This document shows positions 1 to 7,384 of a stretch of DNA of 14,256 bases, one piece after another. Made by a program: the position numbers and the translations under genes. Source of the stretch: JBOHER01 sp050701115. GTDB lineage: Bacteria; Actinomycetota; Actinomycetes; Mycobacteriales; Pseudonocardiaceae. The notes beneath the pieces were generated by a model. It saw only the letters and a program-made list of their open reading frames with translations. It did not search any database and had not been told where the DNA came from. Every line of letters begins with the position of its first letter. The first letter of the stretch is position 1. The stretch covers positions 1 to 14,256 of the forward strand of contig JBOHER010000133.1 of the NCBI GenBank assembly GCA_050701115.1. The letters run 5' to 3'.

Positions 1-807
1 CATCCGAGCAGGCGACAGGTGTGTGTCGTAGGTCAGATCTTTGGCGGAATCGTCGTAGAAGCGGCCACAACCAGGTTCGGTGAGGTAGCCCGGCGGGTTG
101 ACCCCGGCGGGGCCGCGCCAGTTGCGCTCTCCGTCGCCATCGCAGTCGAAGTTGCGCCCGCTGAAGGTCACGACGATGTCCGCGGTCGGGCCACCGAAGG
201 CATAGCCGGCGTACGTCTTGGGACTCACCACGGCCACCGCGGTACCAGGGAAAGCCGCGTGCAGGTAGTCGGACAACTTCGGGTACCCGGCATGCTCCAT
301 CAGGGCGAACATCTGCTCCGCGGAGAAGCCGCTGGTCACCCAGTACGGGTTCGCCGGCTCCGTGGACAACGGTCTGAGCACGCCATCCACGTCGCGGAAA
401 CCCTCGTCCGCCCAGCCCATGTTCTTGGGCAGCTGACCGCTCGTGATCACATTGTGGGTGACGACCGTGAGGGCCCCCATGTGGCCGAGGTAGGAGTTTC
501 GGAAGTTCACCCCGTCCTTCATGAGCCCCGCGATGTGACTCATGCCGTAGCGCTGCACAACGTCTCGGTTCAAGCCGTCGACCACGATCACAACGACCCG
601 TTTCCGGTCAGCAGAGCTGGATGTTGACGCTGCGCGGGCCGGCTCGGCCGTGGCGGCGGCCGCGGGTGCCTGACCGATCACCGCCAGACCGGCTACGCCT
701 GCCGCGACGCCGAGGAAATGCCTGCGGTCCAGACCGCCGCCGCGGCTTTCGGCGATCTCGTCGTGGGAGCGAAATCCTTGCTTGCGAGGCTGTCCATCCA
801 CGTTCAT
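1..807 (-). CDS. Tat-exported alkaline-phosphatase-superfamily phosphodiesterase, 3' end outside window
   Basis: The 269 visible residues start with a twin-arginine signal: RRHFLG at residues 28-33, a hydrophobic stretch to about 45, then an Ala-rich cleavage region (AAAATA), so the protein is predicted to be exported folded. The mature part opens with VVVIVVDG (71-78), the metal-binding Asp motif of type I phosphodiesterases/nucleotide pyrophosphatases. GALTVVTHNVITSG (111-124) fits the nucleophile region of that family, with Thr114 in the nucleophile position. The Asn usual three residues later appears to be Thr117. The remaining metal ligands lie beyond the left edge. The start ATG overlaps the transporter stop as ATGA and has a strong AGAAGGAG at 823-816, so it is the last visible gene of the bet operon. 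Family membership is fairly sure. Cleavage of a choline phosphoester (compare mammalian NPP6) is inferred from context only; a plain alkaline phosphatase is possible. Confidence 0.82.
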   Translation of the reverse strand, partial: MNVDGQPRKQGFRSHDEIAESRGGGLDRRHFLGVAAGVAGLAVIGQAPAAAATAEPARAASTSSSADRKRVVVIVVDGLNRDVVQRYGMSHIAGLMKDGVNFRNSYLGHMGALTVVTHNVITSGQLPKNMGWADEGFRDVDGVLRPLSTEPANPYWVTSGFSAEQMFALMEHAGYPKLSDYLHAAFPGTAVAVVSPKTYAGYAFGGPTADIVVTFSGRNFDCDGDGERNWRGPAGVNPPGYLTEPGCGRFYDDSAKDLTYDTHLSPARM

Positions 808-2402
808 GCTGCGTGCTCCTTCTGCGAGGGGGGCAGAGCTGCGGAGTTGGTGTGTTCGACCGGCCCGGCGGGCTGGGTCTCGGCCCGGAGTGCTCTGTAC
901 AGCCCCCACATGACCAGGAACATGACGAACGAGAACGGCAGGCCCATGATGATGGTCGCGTTCTGCAGGGTCGGTACCCCACCGACGATGAGCATCGCCA
1001 ACGTGATCAATCCGATCGCCAGGGACCAGAAAGCGCGCACCAAGGGCGAGGCGTCCATTGTGGACTTCTTCAGGATTGAGGTGAGGTTGCCAAGAACCAG
1101 GGCGCCGGAGTCGGCCGAGGTGACGTAGAACAGCAACCCGACGAAGGTCGCCAGTCCCGCGCTGAACGTAACGCCGGGGTACTGCGCGAGGAGGCTGTAG
1201 AAGCCCTCCTCCGGCGTGTTCATCGCCGTCTGGCCGAACTCGGCGTTGCCTGCCCGCACGACACCCAGTGCGGCGTTACCGAAGATCGACAGCCAGACGA
1301 GGGTGAACAGGAACGGAATCACCAGGGTGGCCGCGACGAACTGCCGGATGGTGCGGCCTCGGGAGATCCTGGCGAGGAACAGGCCGACGAACGGCGCCCA
1401 CGCGATCCACCACGCCCAGAAGAACAGCGTCCATGAGTTCAACCATTCGGTAGGACGATCGAAGGCGAAGGTATTGAGGGTCATATCGGCGAACCCGCTG
1501 ACGTAGTCGCCGATGTTGAGCACGATGCCGTTGAGCAGGAAGACCGGGTTCTCGCTGAACAGGATGAACAACATCATCACGATCGCGAGCACGACGTTCA
1601 ACTCGGACAGCCGCCGGATTCCCTTGTCGACGCCGGCGACCGCCGACACCGTTGCCATCACCACGGCCAGAGCGATGAGACCGATCTGGGCGGCGACACC
1701 TTGTTCCACCCCGAAGAGGAAGTGCAACCCGAAATTCAGTTGAACCACGCCGATGCCCAGCGACGTCGCGATGCCGAAGACGGTGCCAAGGACCGCGGCG
1801 ATGTCCACCGCGTCGCCGATGCGTCCGTGGATGCGTTTGCCGATGAGTGGATACAGCGCTGAACGGATACTGAGCGGAAGTTTGTGGCGGAAGGCGAAAT
1901 AGCCGAGTGCCATGCCCATCAGCGCGTACATGGCCCAGCCGGTGATGCCGTAGTGGAACAGGGTCCACCCGACCGCCTGGCGGGCTGCCTCGATGGTCTC
2001 CGGGTCGCCGTCGGGCGGGGCAAGGTAGTGCGTGACGGGTTCGGCGACGGAGAAGAACATGAGGTCGATGCCGATGCCCGCGGCGAACAGCATCGAGGCC
2101 CAGGCGAAGAGACTGTACTCCGGAGTGGAGTTCGCTGGCCCCAGCTTGACCTTGCCGTACCGCGACGCGGCGATGAACACCACGAAGACGAGGAAAAGGG
2201 TGGCGGCCAGAATGTAGTACCAGCCGAAGCCCTCGGAGATCCAGCCGACGAGGACACCGATGGCGCCCGCGGCTCCCTCCGGAGTGATGATCGCCCAGAT
2301 GGCGATCGCCAGGATGATCGCGGACGACCCGAAGAACGCGACGGGATTGATCCTCCGGATGCCCTTCGCCTTTTGATCCTCCAGCGTGCTGGTCGCTGAC
2401 AC
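804..2402 (-). CDS. betT: BCCT-family choline/glycine betaine transporter, BetT-like
   Basis: This 532-residue membrane protein has the pattern of about twelve hydrophobic segments of the betaine/choline/carnitine transporter family. Family marks are GIGIDLMFFSVAEP in the third segment and the Trp-rich WTLFFWAWWIAWAPFVG in the eighth, which supplies the aromatic cage for trimethylammonium substrates. The GIGIDL form of the glycine stretch is that of proton-coupled BetT proteins rather than the GIGL form of sodium-coupled BetP. The tail after the last segment is only about 25-30 residues, much shorter than the long regulatory tail of E. coli BetT, so osmotic gating may be weak or different. 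I place the start at GTG (2402) because homology begins near there and GAGGTGA, containing the betA stop, lies just upstream. Reading further upstream in this frame only gives antisense-like sequence over betA. The stop overlaps the phosphodiesterase ATG. It probably imports choline for BetA/BetB; betaine import cannot be excluded. Confidence 0.93.
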   Translation of the reverse strand: MSATSTLEDQKAKGIRRINPVAFFGSSAIILAIAIWAIITPEGAAGAIGVLVGWISEGFGWYYILAATLFLVFVVFIAASRYGKVKLGPANSTPEYSLFAWASMLFAAGIGIDLMFFSVAEPVTHYLAPPDGDPETIEAARQAVGWTLFHYGITGWAMYALMGMALGYFAFRHKLPLSIRSALYPLIGKRIHGRIGDAVDIAAVLGTVFGIATSLGIGVVQLNFGLHFLFGVEQGVAAQIGLIALAVVMATVSAVAGVDKGIRRLSELNVVLAIVMMLFILFSENPVFLLNGIVLNIGDYVSGFADMTLNTFAFDRPTEWLNSWTLFFWAWWIAWAPFVGLFLARISRGRTIRQFVAATLVIPFLFTLVWLSIFGNAALGVVRAGNAEFGQTAMNTPEEGFYSLLAQYPGVTFSAGLATFVGLLFYVTSADSGALVLGNLTSILKKSTMDASPLVRAFWSLAIGLITLAMLIVGGVPTLQNATIIMGLPFSFVMFLVMWGLYRALRAETQPAGPVEHTNSAALPPSQKEHAA

Positions 2403-2407
2403 GTCGG

Positions 2408-4066
2408 TCACCTCGCCTGGTTGCTGTGTCGATGGAAGTCCACTGTGGACGGCGCCAATGGGGTGTTGCCGAGGATGAGATCGGCCGCCTTCTCGGCGAG
2501 CATCATCACCGGCGCGTAGATGTTTCCGTTGGTGAGATAGGGCATCGCGGACGCGTCGACGACACGCAGCCCCTCCACCCCGTGCACCCTCATCGAGGTG
2601 GGGTCGACGACGGACATTTCGTCGATACCCATCCGGGCGGTGCAGGAGGGGTGGTAGGCGGTCTCGGCATCTTTGGCGACCCAGTCGAGAATTTCCTGGT
2701 CGCTCTGGACCTGGGGGCCGGGGGACAGTTCGCCGCCGTTGAACTCGTCGAAGGCGGGCTGGCGCAGGATGTCCCTGGCGACCTGGATGGCCTCGATCCA
2801 TTCCCTGCGGTCGTTTTCGGTTGACAGGTAGTTGAACTTCAGCGCGGGGTGCTGCCTGGGGTCAGTGGATTTGATCTTCACTGTGCCGCGCACATCGGAG
2901 TACATCGGTCCGATGTGAACCTGGTAGCCGTGTTCTGCGTTTACTGGTGTGCCGTCGTAGCGCACCGCGATCGGCAGGAAGTGGAACATCAGGTTGGGGT
3001 AGTCGACCGTGTCGTTGCCGCGGACGAAACCGCCTGCCTCGAAGTGGTTCGTCGCCGCGGGTCCCTTCTTGCCAAGTAGCCACTGCAGGCCGATCTTCGG
3101 CCGATTCCGCAACTTGAGCGCGGGGTTGAAGGAGATCGGCTGCGTGCAGGCGTGCTGGACGTAGACCTCGAGGTGGTCCTGGAGGTTTTCGCCGACGCCG
3201 GGTAGTGCGTGCACCATGTCGATGCCCAGCGGGGTGAGTTCGTCGGGGTTGCCGATGCCGGACAGTTGCAGCAGTTGCGGGGTGTTGATCGCGCCGCCGG
3301 AGAGGATCACCTCGCGGCCATGCACCTGCTGAGCCGGGCCACCTGGCCTGCGGTACTCGACGCCGGTGGCGCGGGTGCCGTCGAAGAGCACCCGGTTCAC
3401 CTGCGCAAGGCACCGCACTGTGAGGTTGGGGCGTTTCTTCACCGGGTGCAGGTAGGCGCGAGCGGCCGACCAGCGGCGGCCGTTGCGGATGGCGCGGTCG
3501 AAGCGAGCGAAGCCCTCCTGTTGATAGCCGTTGACGTCGTTGGTCAGTGGGTAGCCTGCCTGCTGCGCGGCCTCGAGGAACGCACCGAACAGCGGGTTGG
3601 TGGCGGGACCCCGCTCCAGCCACAGGGGGCCGTCGCCGCCGCGCCACTCGTCCGAGCCTGCGGTGCAGGTCTCCATGCGCTTGAAGTAGGGCAGGCAGTG
3701 TGCGTAGTCCCAGGTCTCCATCCCGGGGTCGGCGGCCCAGCGCTCGAGGTCCAGCGGGTTGCCGCGCTGGAAGATCATCCCGTTGATCGAACTGGAGCCG
3801 CCCAGTACCTTCCCCCGACCGTGGGTGACCCTGCGTCCGCCCATGAACGGCTCGGGTTCGGAGACGTATTTCCAGTCGTAGAAGCGGTTGCCGATGACCA
3901 TCGTCAGCGCGGCGGGCATGTGAATGAAGAGGTCCCAGATCCAGTCCGGCCGACCAGCCTCCAGCACGAGGACCTTGGTGGCAGGATCCGCGCTCAGCCG
4001 ATTGGCCAGCGAGCATCCCGCGGACCCGCCACCGACGATGATGAAGTCGTACTCAGCAGCCTTCAT
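2408..4066 (-). CDS. betA: Choline dehydrogenase (GMC oxidoreductase, BetA)
   Basis: This 552-residue flavoprotein has the length of BetA (about 556). It oxidises choline to betaine aldehyde, the first step of glycine betaine synthesis. Visible features in order: the FAD Rossmann motif VGGGSAG (11-17), VLVLEAG binding the ADP ribose, GMC signature 1 (HGRGKVLGGSSSING), GMC signature 2 (GAINTPQLLQLSGIG), and the C-terminal active site with His472 in AYHPSCTARMG and Asn515 in TNGNIYAPVM. No membrane anchor or export signal is seen. I chose the ATG at 4066 because AAGGAGGAG (4082-4074) precedes it by 7 nt and the Rossmann motif follows at once; the longer upstream extension overlaps betB and has no homology. 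The ATG overlaps the betB stop (ATGA), implying translational coupling. Choline specificity rests on similarity and on its partners betB and a BCCT transporter. Confidence 0.95.
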   Translation of the reverse strand: MKAAEYDFIIVGGGSAGCSLANRLSADPATKVLVLEAGRPDWIWDLFIHMPAALTMVIGNRFYDWKYVSEPEPFMGGRRVTHGRGKVLGGSSSINGMIFQRGNPLDLERWAADPGMETWDYAHCLPYFKRMETCTAGSDEWRGGDGPLWLERGPATNPLFGAFLEAAQQAGYPLTNDVNGYQQEGFARFDRAIRNGRRWSAARAYLHPVKKRPNLTVRCLAQVNRVLFDGTRATGVEYRRPGGPAQQVHGREVILSGGAINTPQLLQLSGIGNPDELTPLGIDMVHALPGVGENLQDHLEVYVQHACTQPISFNPALKLRNRPKIGLQWLLGKKGPAATNHFEAGGFVRGNDTVDYPNLMFHFLPIAVRYDGTPVNAEHGYQVHIGPMYSDVRGTVKIKSTDPRQHPALKFNYLSTENDRREWIEAIQVARDILRQPAFDEFNGGELSPGPQVQSDQEILDWVAKDAETAYHPSCTARMGIDEMSVVDPTSMRVHGVEGLRVVDASAMPYLTNGNIYAPVMMLAEKAADLILGNTPLAPSTVDFHRHSNQAR

Positions 4067-5565
4067 CGGGTCGCTCCTCCTTCGCTCTGCTGCGAGAACC
4101 AGCGCGCAGGCACCGGCCTGATGTTGTGGTAGATGTGCTTGGCCTCGCGGTACTCGTCGAGGCCTGCCGGGCCGAGTTCGCGGCCGATTCCTGATTTGCC
4201 GAAGCCACCCCACTCCGCCTGAGGTACGTAGGGGTGGAAGTCGTTGATCCACACGGTGCCGTGCCGCAGCGCGCCTGCAACCCGTTGGGCCACCGAGGCA
4301 TCGCTCGTCCACACCGCCCCAGCCAGCCCGTACTCGGTGTCGTTGGCTAACCGGATGGCCTCGTCTTCGCCGTGGAAGCGCTCCACGCTGACCACTGGCC
4401 CGAAGACCTCTTCGCGCACGATGGCCATCTCGGCGGTGCAGTCGGCGAAGATGGTGGGCCGCAGGAAATATCCATCACTCAGCTCGGGCTCAGCGGGTCG
4501 GCTGCCGCCGGTTACCAGCCGCGCGCCCTCGGAGAGCGCGTCGGCGATGTGCCGCTCCACCCTGGCCCGGTGTGCCTCGGACACCAGCGGGCCGCACTCG
4601 GTCCCCTCCTGCTGACCGTTGCCAAGCCGGATGGCAGCGGCGCGGCGGGCCAGTTCGTCGACGAATCGATCATGGATGCTGTCTTCGACGATCAACCGCG
4701 ACCCCGCCGAACACACCTGACCGGAATGGAGGAACCCGGCCATGAGCGCGTAGTCGACGGCGGTGTCGAAGTCGGCGTCGGCGAAAACGACGTTCGGGTT
4801 CTTTCCGCCGAGTTCGAGCGCGACCCGCTTCACCCCTGCCGCGGCCATCGCCATGATCTGCTGCCCGGTGGCGAGACCGCCGGTGAAGGAGACCAGATCC
4901 ACCCCTGGGTGCCGCACCATCGCCGAGCCGACCACGGGGCCATCGCCAAGGACCAGATTGACCACCCCGGGCGGCACGCCTGCCTCGGTCAGCAGGCCCA
5001 CGAACTGGATCGTGGAGAGCGGGGTCACCTCGCTCGGCTTGATCACTACGGTATTGCCCGCCGCCAGCGCGGGCGCCAGCTTCCACGACATCTGCAGCAG
5101 CGGGTAGTTCCACGGCGCGATGAGCGCGCACACGCCCACCGGTTCGTAGACGATCCGGCTCACCACCTCGGCGTTCCCGGTGTCCACCACCCGGCCGCCG
5201 TCGGCATCGGCCAGTCCCGCGTAGTAGCGGAAAACCGCCGCGACATCGTCGACGTCGATGCGCCCCTCCGCCAGCGTCTTTCCGGTGTCCAGGCTCTCGG
5301 TGCGCGCCACATCCTCGCGGTCTCGGATCAGCAGATCGGCCACCCGCCGCAACAACTCGCCACGCTCACGCGCCGAGGTCGCCCGCCACGAGCCACCGTC
5401 GAACGCCCGCCTCGCCGCGGAGACCGCTGCATCGACATCGGCAGGGCCCGCCTCGGAGACGGCGGCCAACTCGCTGCCGTTGTAGGGGTTGACTACGACA
5501 CGGCCGGCTGTCGCTGCCGATCCCTCGGCCTCGGCCCAGAGTCCGTCGATGTAGAGATCTTTCAT
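4063..5565 (-). CDS. betB: Betaine-aldehyde dehydrogenase (ALDH superfamily, BetB/GbsA-like)
   Basis: This enzyme of 500 residues, as called here, oxidises betaine aldehyde to glycine betaine with NAD(P)+. Catalytic elements are all present: Asn153 in APWNYP, Lys176 in IKPSE, Glu251 in ELGGKNPN, nucleophile Cys285 in SGQVCSAGSR, and EEVFGPV near the C-terminus. The turn usually written FTGS appears as FTGG (227-230), a mild variation. It is first in a minus-strand operon with betA, so betaine aldehyde is the natural substrate, although other aminoaldehydes are possible. The start is uncertain. I use ATG 5565 (MKDLYIDGLW) because family homology begins there and GGGA lies 9 nt upstream. Another in-frame ATG at 5622 would add 19 residues and falls almost on the predicted transcription start, so a leaderless longer form is possible. 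Confidence 0.93.
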   Translation of the reverse strand: MKDLYIDGLWAEAEGSAATAGRVVVNPYNGSELAAVSEAGPADVDAAVSAARRAFDGGSWRATSARERGELLRRVADLLIRDREDVARTESLDTGKTLAEGRIDVDDVAAVFRYYAGLADADGGRVVDTGNAEVVSRIVYEPVGVCALIAPWNYPLLQMSWKLAPALAAGNTVVIKPSEVTPLSTIQFVGLLTEAGVPPGVVNLVLGDGPVVGSAMVRHPGVDLVSFTGGLATGQQIMAMAAAGVKRVALELGGKNPNVVFADADFDTAVDYALMAGFLHSGQVCSAGSRLIVEDSIHDRFVDELARRAAAIRLGNGQQEGTECGPLVSEAHRARVERHIADALSEGARLVTGGSRPAEPELSDGYFLRPTIFADCTAEMAIVREEVFGPVVSVERFHGEDEAIRLANDTEYGLAGAVWTSDASVAQRVAGALRHGTVWINDFHPYVPQAEWGGFGKSGIGRELGPAGLDEYREAKHIYHNIRPVPARWFSQQSEGGATR

Positions 5566-5592
5566 ACGGCGGCGTCCCATCCTGATCACGTC

Positions 5593-5608
5593 TGTGGCCG
5601 GGGCCACA
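5593..5608. promoter_or_regulatory. Perfect dyad upstream of betB, possible operator
   Basis: TGTGGCC and GGCCACA flank a central GG, giving a perfect 7-bp inverted repeat 28 nt upstream of the betB ATG at 5565. Its two-base centre suits a dimeric DNA-binding protein better than an RNA hairpin. The divergently placed TetR-type regulator is the nearest candidate binder. If the ATG at 5622 is used instead, this dyad lies inside the coding sequence. Confidence 0.4.
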
Positions 5609-5624
5609 ATATTTGCGTACATTC

Positions 5625-5641
5625 GTACACGTTATATGTAC
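5625..5641. promoter_or_regulatory. GTACA-N7-TGTAC inverted repeat over the betB -10 box, candidate TetR operator
   Basis: Arms GTACA (5625-5629) and TGTAC (5637-5641) form a perfect inverted repeat with a 7-bp centre, and a further GTAC lies at 5617-5620. On the minus strand the centre carries TATAAC (5636-5631), a good -10 hexamer pointing into betB, although no clear -35 is seen 17-18 bp upstream. A regulator bound here would block betB transcription. The divergent TetR-type gene beginning at 5728 is the obvious candidate. This assignment is inference from position and symmetry. Confidence 0.45.
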
Positions 5642-5727
5642 TCATGTCCATACTTGGTTCGGAGGTTTCCTGCCCGCACGGCGTACGCTGACGGCGCCTG
5701 CGGGTGATGGATCGGGTAAGGGGTGTC

Positions 5728-6300
5728 ATGACTACGAGTAAGCCCGCTACGCCGAAACGGCTGCGTGGACCCAATGATCCTGACCGGCGCAACCGCATCG
5801 CGCACGCGGCCATCGCGGTGATCGCCGAGCAGGGCATCGACGCGCTCACGCACCGCGCCGTGGCCGCCGCGGCCGAGGTTCCGCTGGGCTCAACGACCTA
5901 CCACTTCGCGACCCTGGACGACCTGGTGGCTGTCGCTCTGGACGAGGCGGCGCAACGCAGCGTCGCCCAGCTGCGCGCCTGGGACCACAGCCTTGAACCG
6001 GATGTGGACCTGGCAGCAGCGCTCGCCGACTTCGTGGTCGGTTCGCTCACCGAACAGCGTGAACACACCGTCGCCGAGTACAACCTCTACGCTCTCGCAC
6101 TGCAGCGCCCTCACCTGCGCAAGGCGGCTGCCGCATGGGACAACGCGCTGGCCGAACTGTTCATCGCGCGCACCGACGAGCTGACCGGCCGCATGGTCGC
6201 CACCTTGACCTGTGGGTTGCTCATGCAGGCGGTGCTGTCCGATGGGGTGCCCTCCCGTGCGGAGATCGAAGCGCTGTTCCGCCGCGCACTGGAGCGGTAG
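5728..6300 (+). CDS. TetR/AcrR-family transcriptional regulator
   Basis: A 190-residue protein of typical TetR length. After a short basic N-terminus, residues 20-65 form the three-helix DNA-binding domain: NRIAHAAIAVIAEQG, then the helix-turn-helix around THRAVAAAAEVPLGSTTYHF (41-60), then a dimer/ligand domain rich in Ala and Leu. The VPLGSTTYHF recognition segment differs from the usual IYHHF form but is common in one TetR subgroup. I prefer ATG 5728, preceded by AAGGGG with a 4-nt gap; in-frame GTG 5704 and ATG 5707 lack a visible ribosome site. It is divergent from the bet operon, as choline repressors such as BetI often are, and lies 31 nt before the LysR-type gene, so the two are probably cotranscribed. 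Regulation of betB-betA-betT by choline or betaine aldehyde is likely but not shown; I would not call it BetI from sequence alone. Confidence 0.88.
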   Translation: MTTSKPATPKRLRGPNDPDRRNRIAHAAIAVIAEQGIDALTHRAVAAAAEVPLGSTTYHFATLDDLVAVALDEAAQRSVAQLRAWDHSLEPDVDLAAALADFVVGSLTEQREHTVAEYNLYALALQRPHLRKAAAAWDNALAELFIARTDELTGRMVATLTCGLLMQAVLSDGVPSRAEIEALFRRALER

Positions 6301-6331
6301 CTTTTCCGACGTCCGACGTAGGAAGGCCAGC

Positions 6332-7252
6332 GTGGAGCGAAAGCAGCTCGAATACTTCCTCACCATTGCCAGCCATGGCAGCTTCACGAGTGCTGCGAGC
6401 TCCCTGCGGATCGCGCAACCCTCACTGTCCTACGCCATCCGCGTCCTGGAACGGGAGGTAGGTGCACCGCTGTTCCGGCGCCTCGGCCGTGGCGTGGTGC
6501 TGACCGCTATGGGAGAAGCGCTATTGGAACCGGCTCGGCAGGTACTCCATGACTTCACGAGGATGCAGACAGCAGCGCAGCAGGTGACCGGACTGGTATC
6601 CGGCCGGCTTGACATCGTTGCGGTGACAACTCTCGCCGTTGATCCGCTCGCCGCCTTCGTCGGAGCGTTCCGGAGCCGGTATCCCGGCGTCGAGTTCAGC
6701 GTTGTCGATCCTGAGAACGCCGCCGCTGTCGTCGATGTTGTCCGTCGCGGTCAGTGCGAACTGGGGCTTACCGAGCACGGCATCTCGACAGCGGGCATGC
6801 AGGTGCTCGAACTGCCGGAACAAGAGGTCCTGGCCGTGCTCCCACCGACCGCTGGGCGGCCAGCGGCTGGCACCCTGTCCGTGCGCGAGTTCGCAGGCCT
6901 CGATTTCGTGACCACGCCACGCGGCACCACCACGCGGAGCGTGTTGGACGGTGTCCTCGCGCTCGTGGGATCTCCGCCACGAATCGCTGTCGAGATCACG
7001 CACCGCGCCGCCATTGTGCCCCTTGTCCTCGCCGGTGCTGGGGCGACCCTGCTGCCGCGCCGCCTCGCTCGGGACGCGGCAGCCCTTGGCGCCGTGGTGG
7101 TCAGGCTCGACCCGCCGGTGACTCGGCATGGAGTCCTTGTCTGGTCTCCAGGCTCATTGTCACCGGCGGCTCAGGCGTTCGTCGCCCTTCTCACGAACTG
7201 GCCGGTGGACGGCGATGAGGCGAAGTGCGGCGAAACGCAGCTGGATGCTTGA
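6332..7252 (+). CDS. LysR-family transcriptional regulator
   Basis: A 306-residue LysR-type regulator. Residues 1-60 hold the winged helix-turn-helix (LEYFLTIASHGSFTSAAS, then AQPSLSYAIRVLE, then PLFRRLGRGVVLTAMG), followed by a linker helix and a substrate-binding domain from about 90 (GRLDIVAVTTLAVDPLAAF) to 290. The GTG start at 6332 is set by GGAAGG (6321-6326) with a 5-nt gap and by the LysR N-terminus; an earlier in-frame ATG lies inside the TetR gene and adds unrelated residues. It is downstream of the TetR gene on the same strand and upstream of the ABC transporter operon, with a LysR-like dyad just after its stop. It may therefore activate the transporter genes rather than act in the usual divergent arrangement. 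The ligand is unknown; a choline-related or sulfur-related effector would fit the neighbourhood. Confidence 0.92.
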   Translation: MERKQLEYFLTIASHGSFTSAASSLRIAQPSLSYAIRVLEREVGAPLFRRLGRGVVLTAMGEALLEPARQVLHDFTRMQTAAQQVTGLVSGRLDIVAVTTLAVDPLAAFVGAFRSRYPGVEFSVVDPENAAAVVDVVRRGQCELGLTEHGISTAGMQVLELPEQEVLAVLPPTAGRPAAGTLSVREFAGLDFVTTPRGTTTRSVLDGVLALVGSPPRIAVEITHRAAIVPLVLAGAGATLLPRRLARDAAALGAVVVRLDPPVTRHGVLVWSPGSLSPAAQAFVALLTNWPVDGDEAKCGETQLDA

Positions 7253-7280
7253 TCGTATTCAACTGGCTTCGGTGCCTGTT

Positions 7281-7295
7281 ATAGAGACTCTCTAT
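7281..7295. promoter_or_regulatory. Perfect dyad with T-N11-A spacing, candidate LysR box
   Basis: ATAGAGA and TCTCTAT flank a single central C, a perfect 7-bp inverted repeat. T7282 and A7294 are separated by 11 bases, which is the general LysR binding pattern T-N11-A with dyad symmetry. It lies 28 nt after the LysR gene stop and 269 nt before the ABC binding-protein gene. An overlapping smaller dyad (CTCT-ATC-AGAG, 7290-7300) shares its right half. Binding by the neighbouring LysR protein is inferred. Confidence 0.5.
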
Positions 7296-7370
7296 CAGAG
7301 CTACGGAAAACCGGTCTAGCTCGGCTGCCCCGATGCGTTGATCCGGGTATGTCCTTGTGTCACTGTTGGG

Positions 7371-7384
7371 GTGATTGGAATCAC
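7371..7384. promoter_or_regulatory. GTGATT-GG-AATCAC dyad with an extra half site
   Basis: A perfect 6-bp inverted repeat with GG at the centre. Because the preceding base is G, the left arm also reads GGTGAT (7370-7375), and a matching ATCACC recurs at 7389-7394, so an alternative wider pairing exists. It could be a second operator for the LysR or TetR protein, or part of an RNA structure in the leader. No known motif is recognised. Confidence 0.35.

Noticed and set aside
19..627. Plus-strand open frame of 202 codons at the left edge
   Set aside because: The minus strand reads continuously from a Tat signal into phosphodiesterase motifs here, so this frame is a shadow.
3209..5691. Long plus-strand open frames antisense to betA and betB (307 and 439 codons)
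   Set aside because: They lie opposite clearly homologous genes, have no recognisable domain, and are the usual by-product of G/C-ending codons in high-GC DNA.
5704..5727. Earlier starts for the TetR gene at GTG 5704 or ATG 5707
   Set aside because: No ribosome site precedes them, while ATG 5728 has AAGGGG just upstream and family homology starts later.
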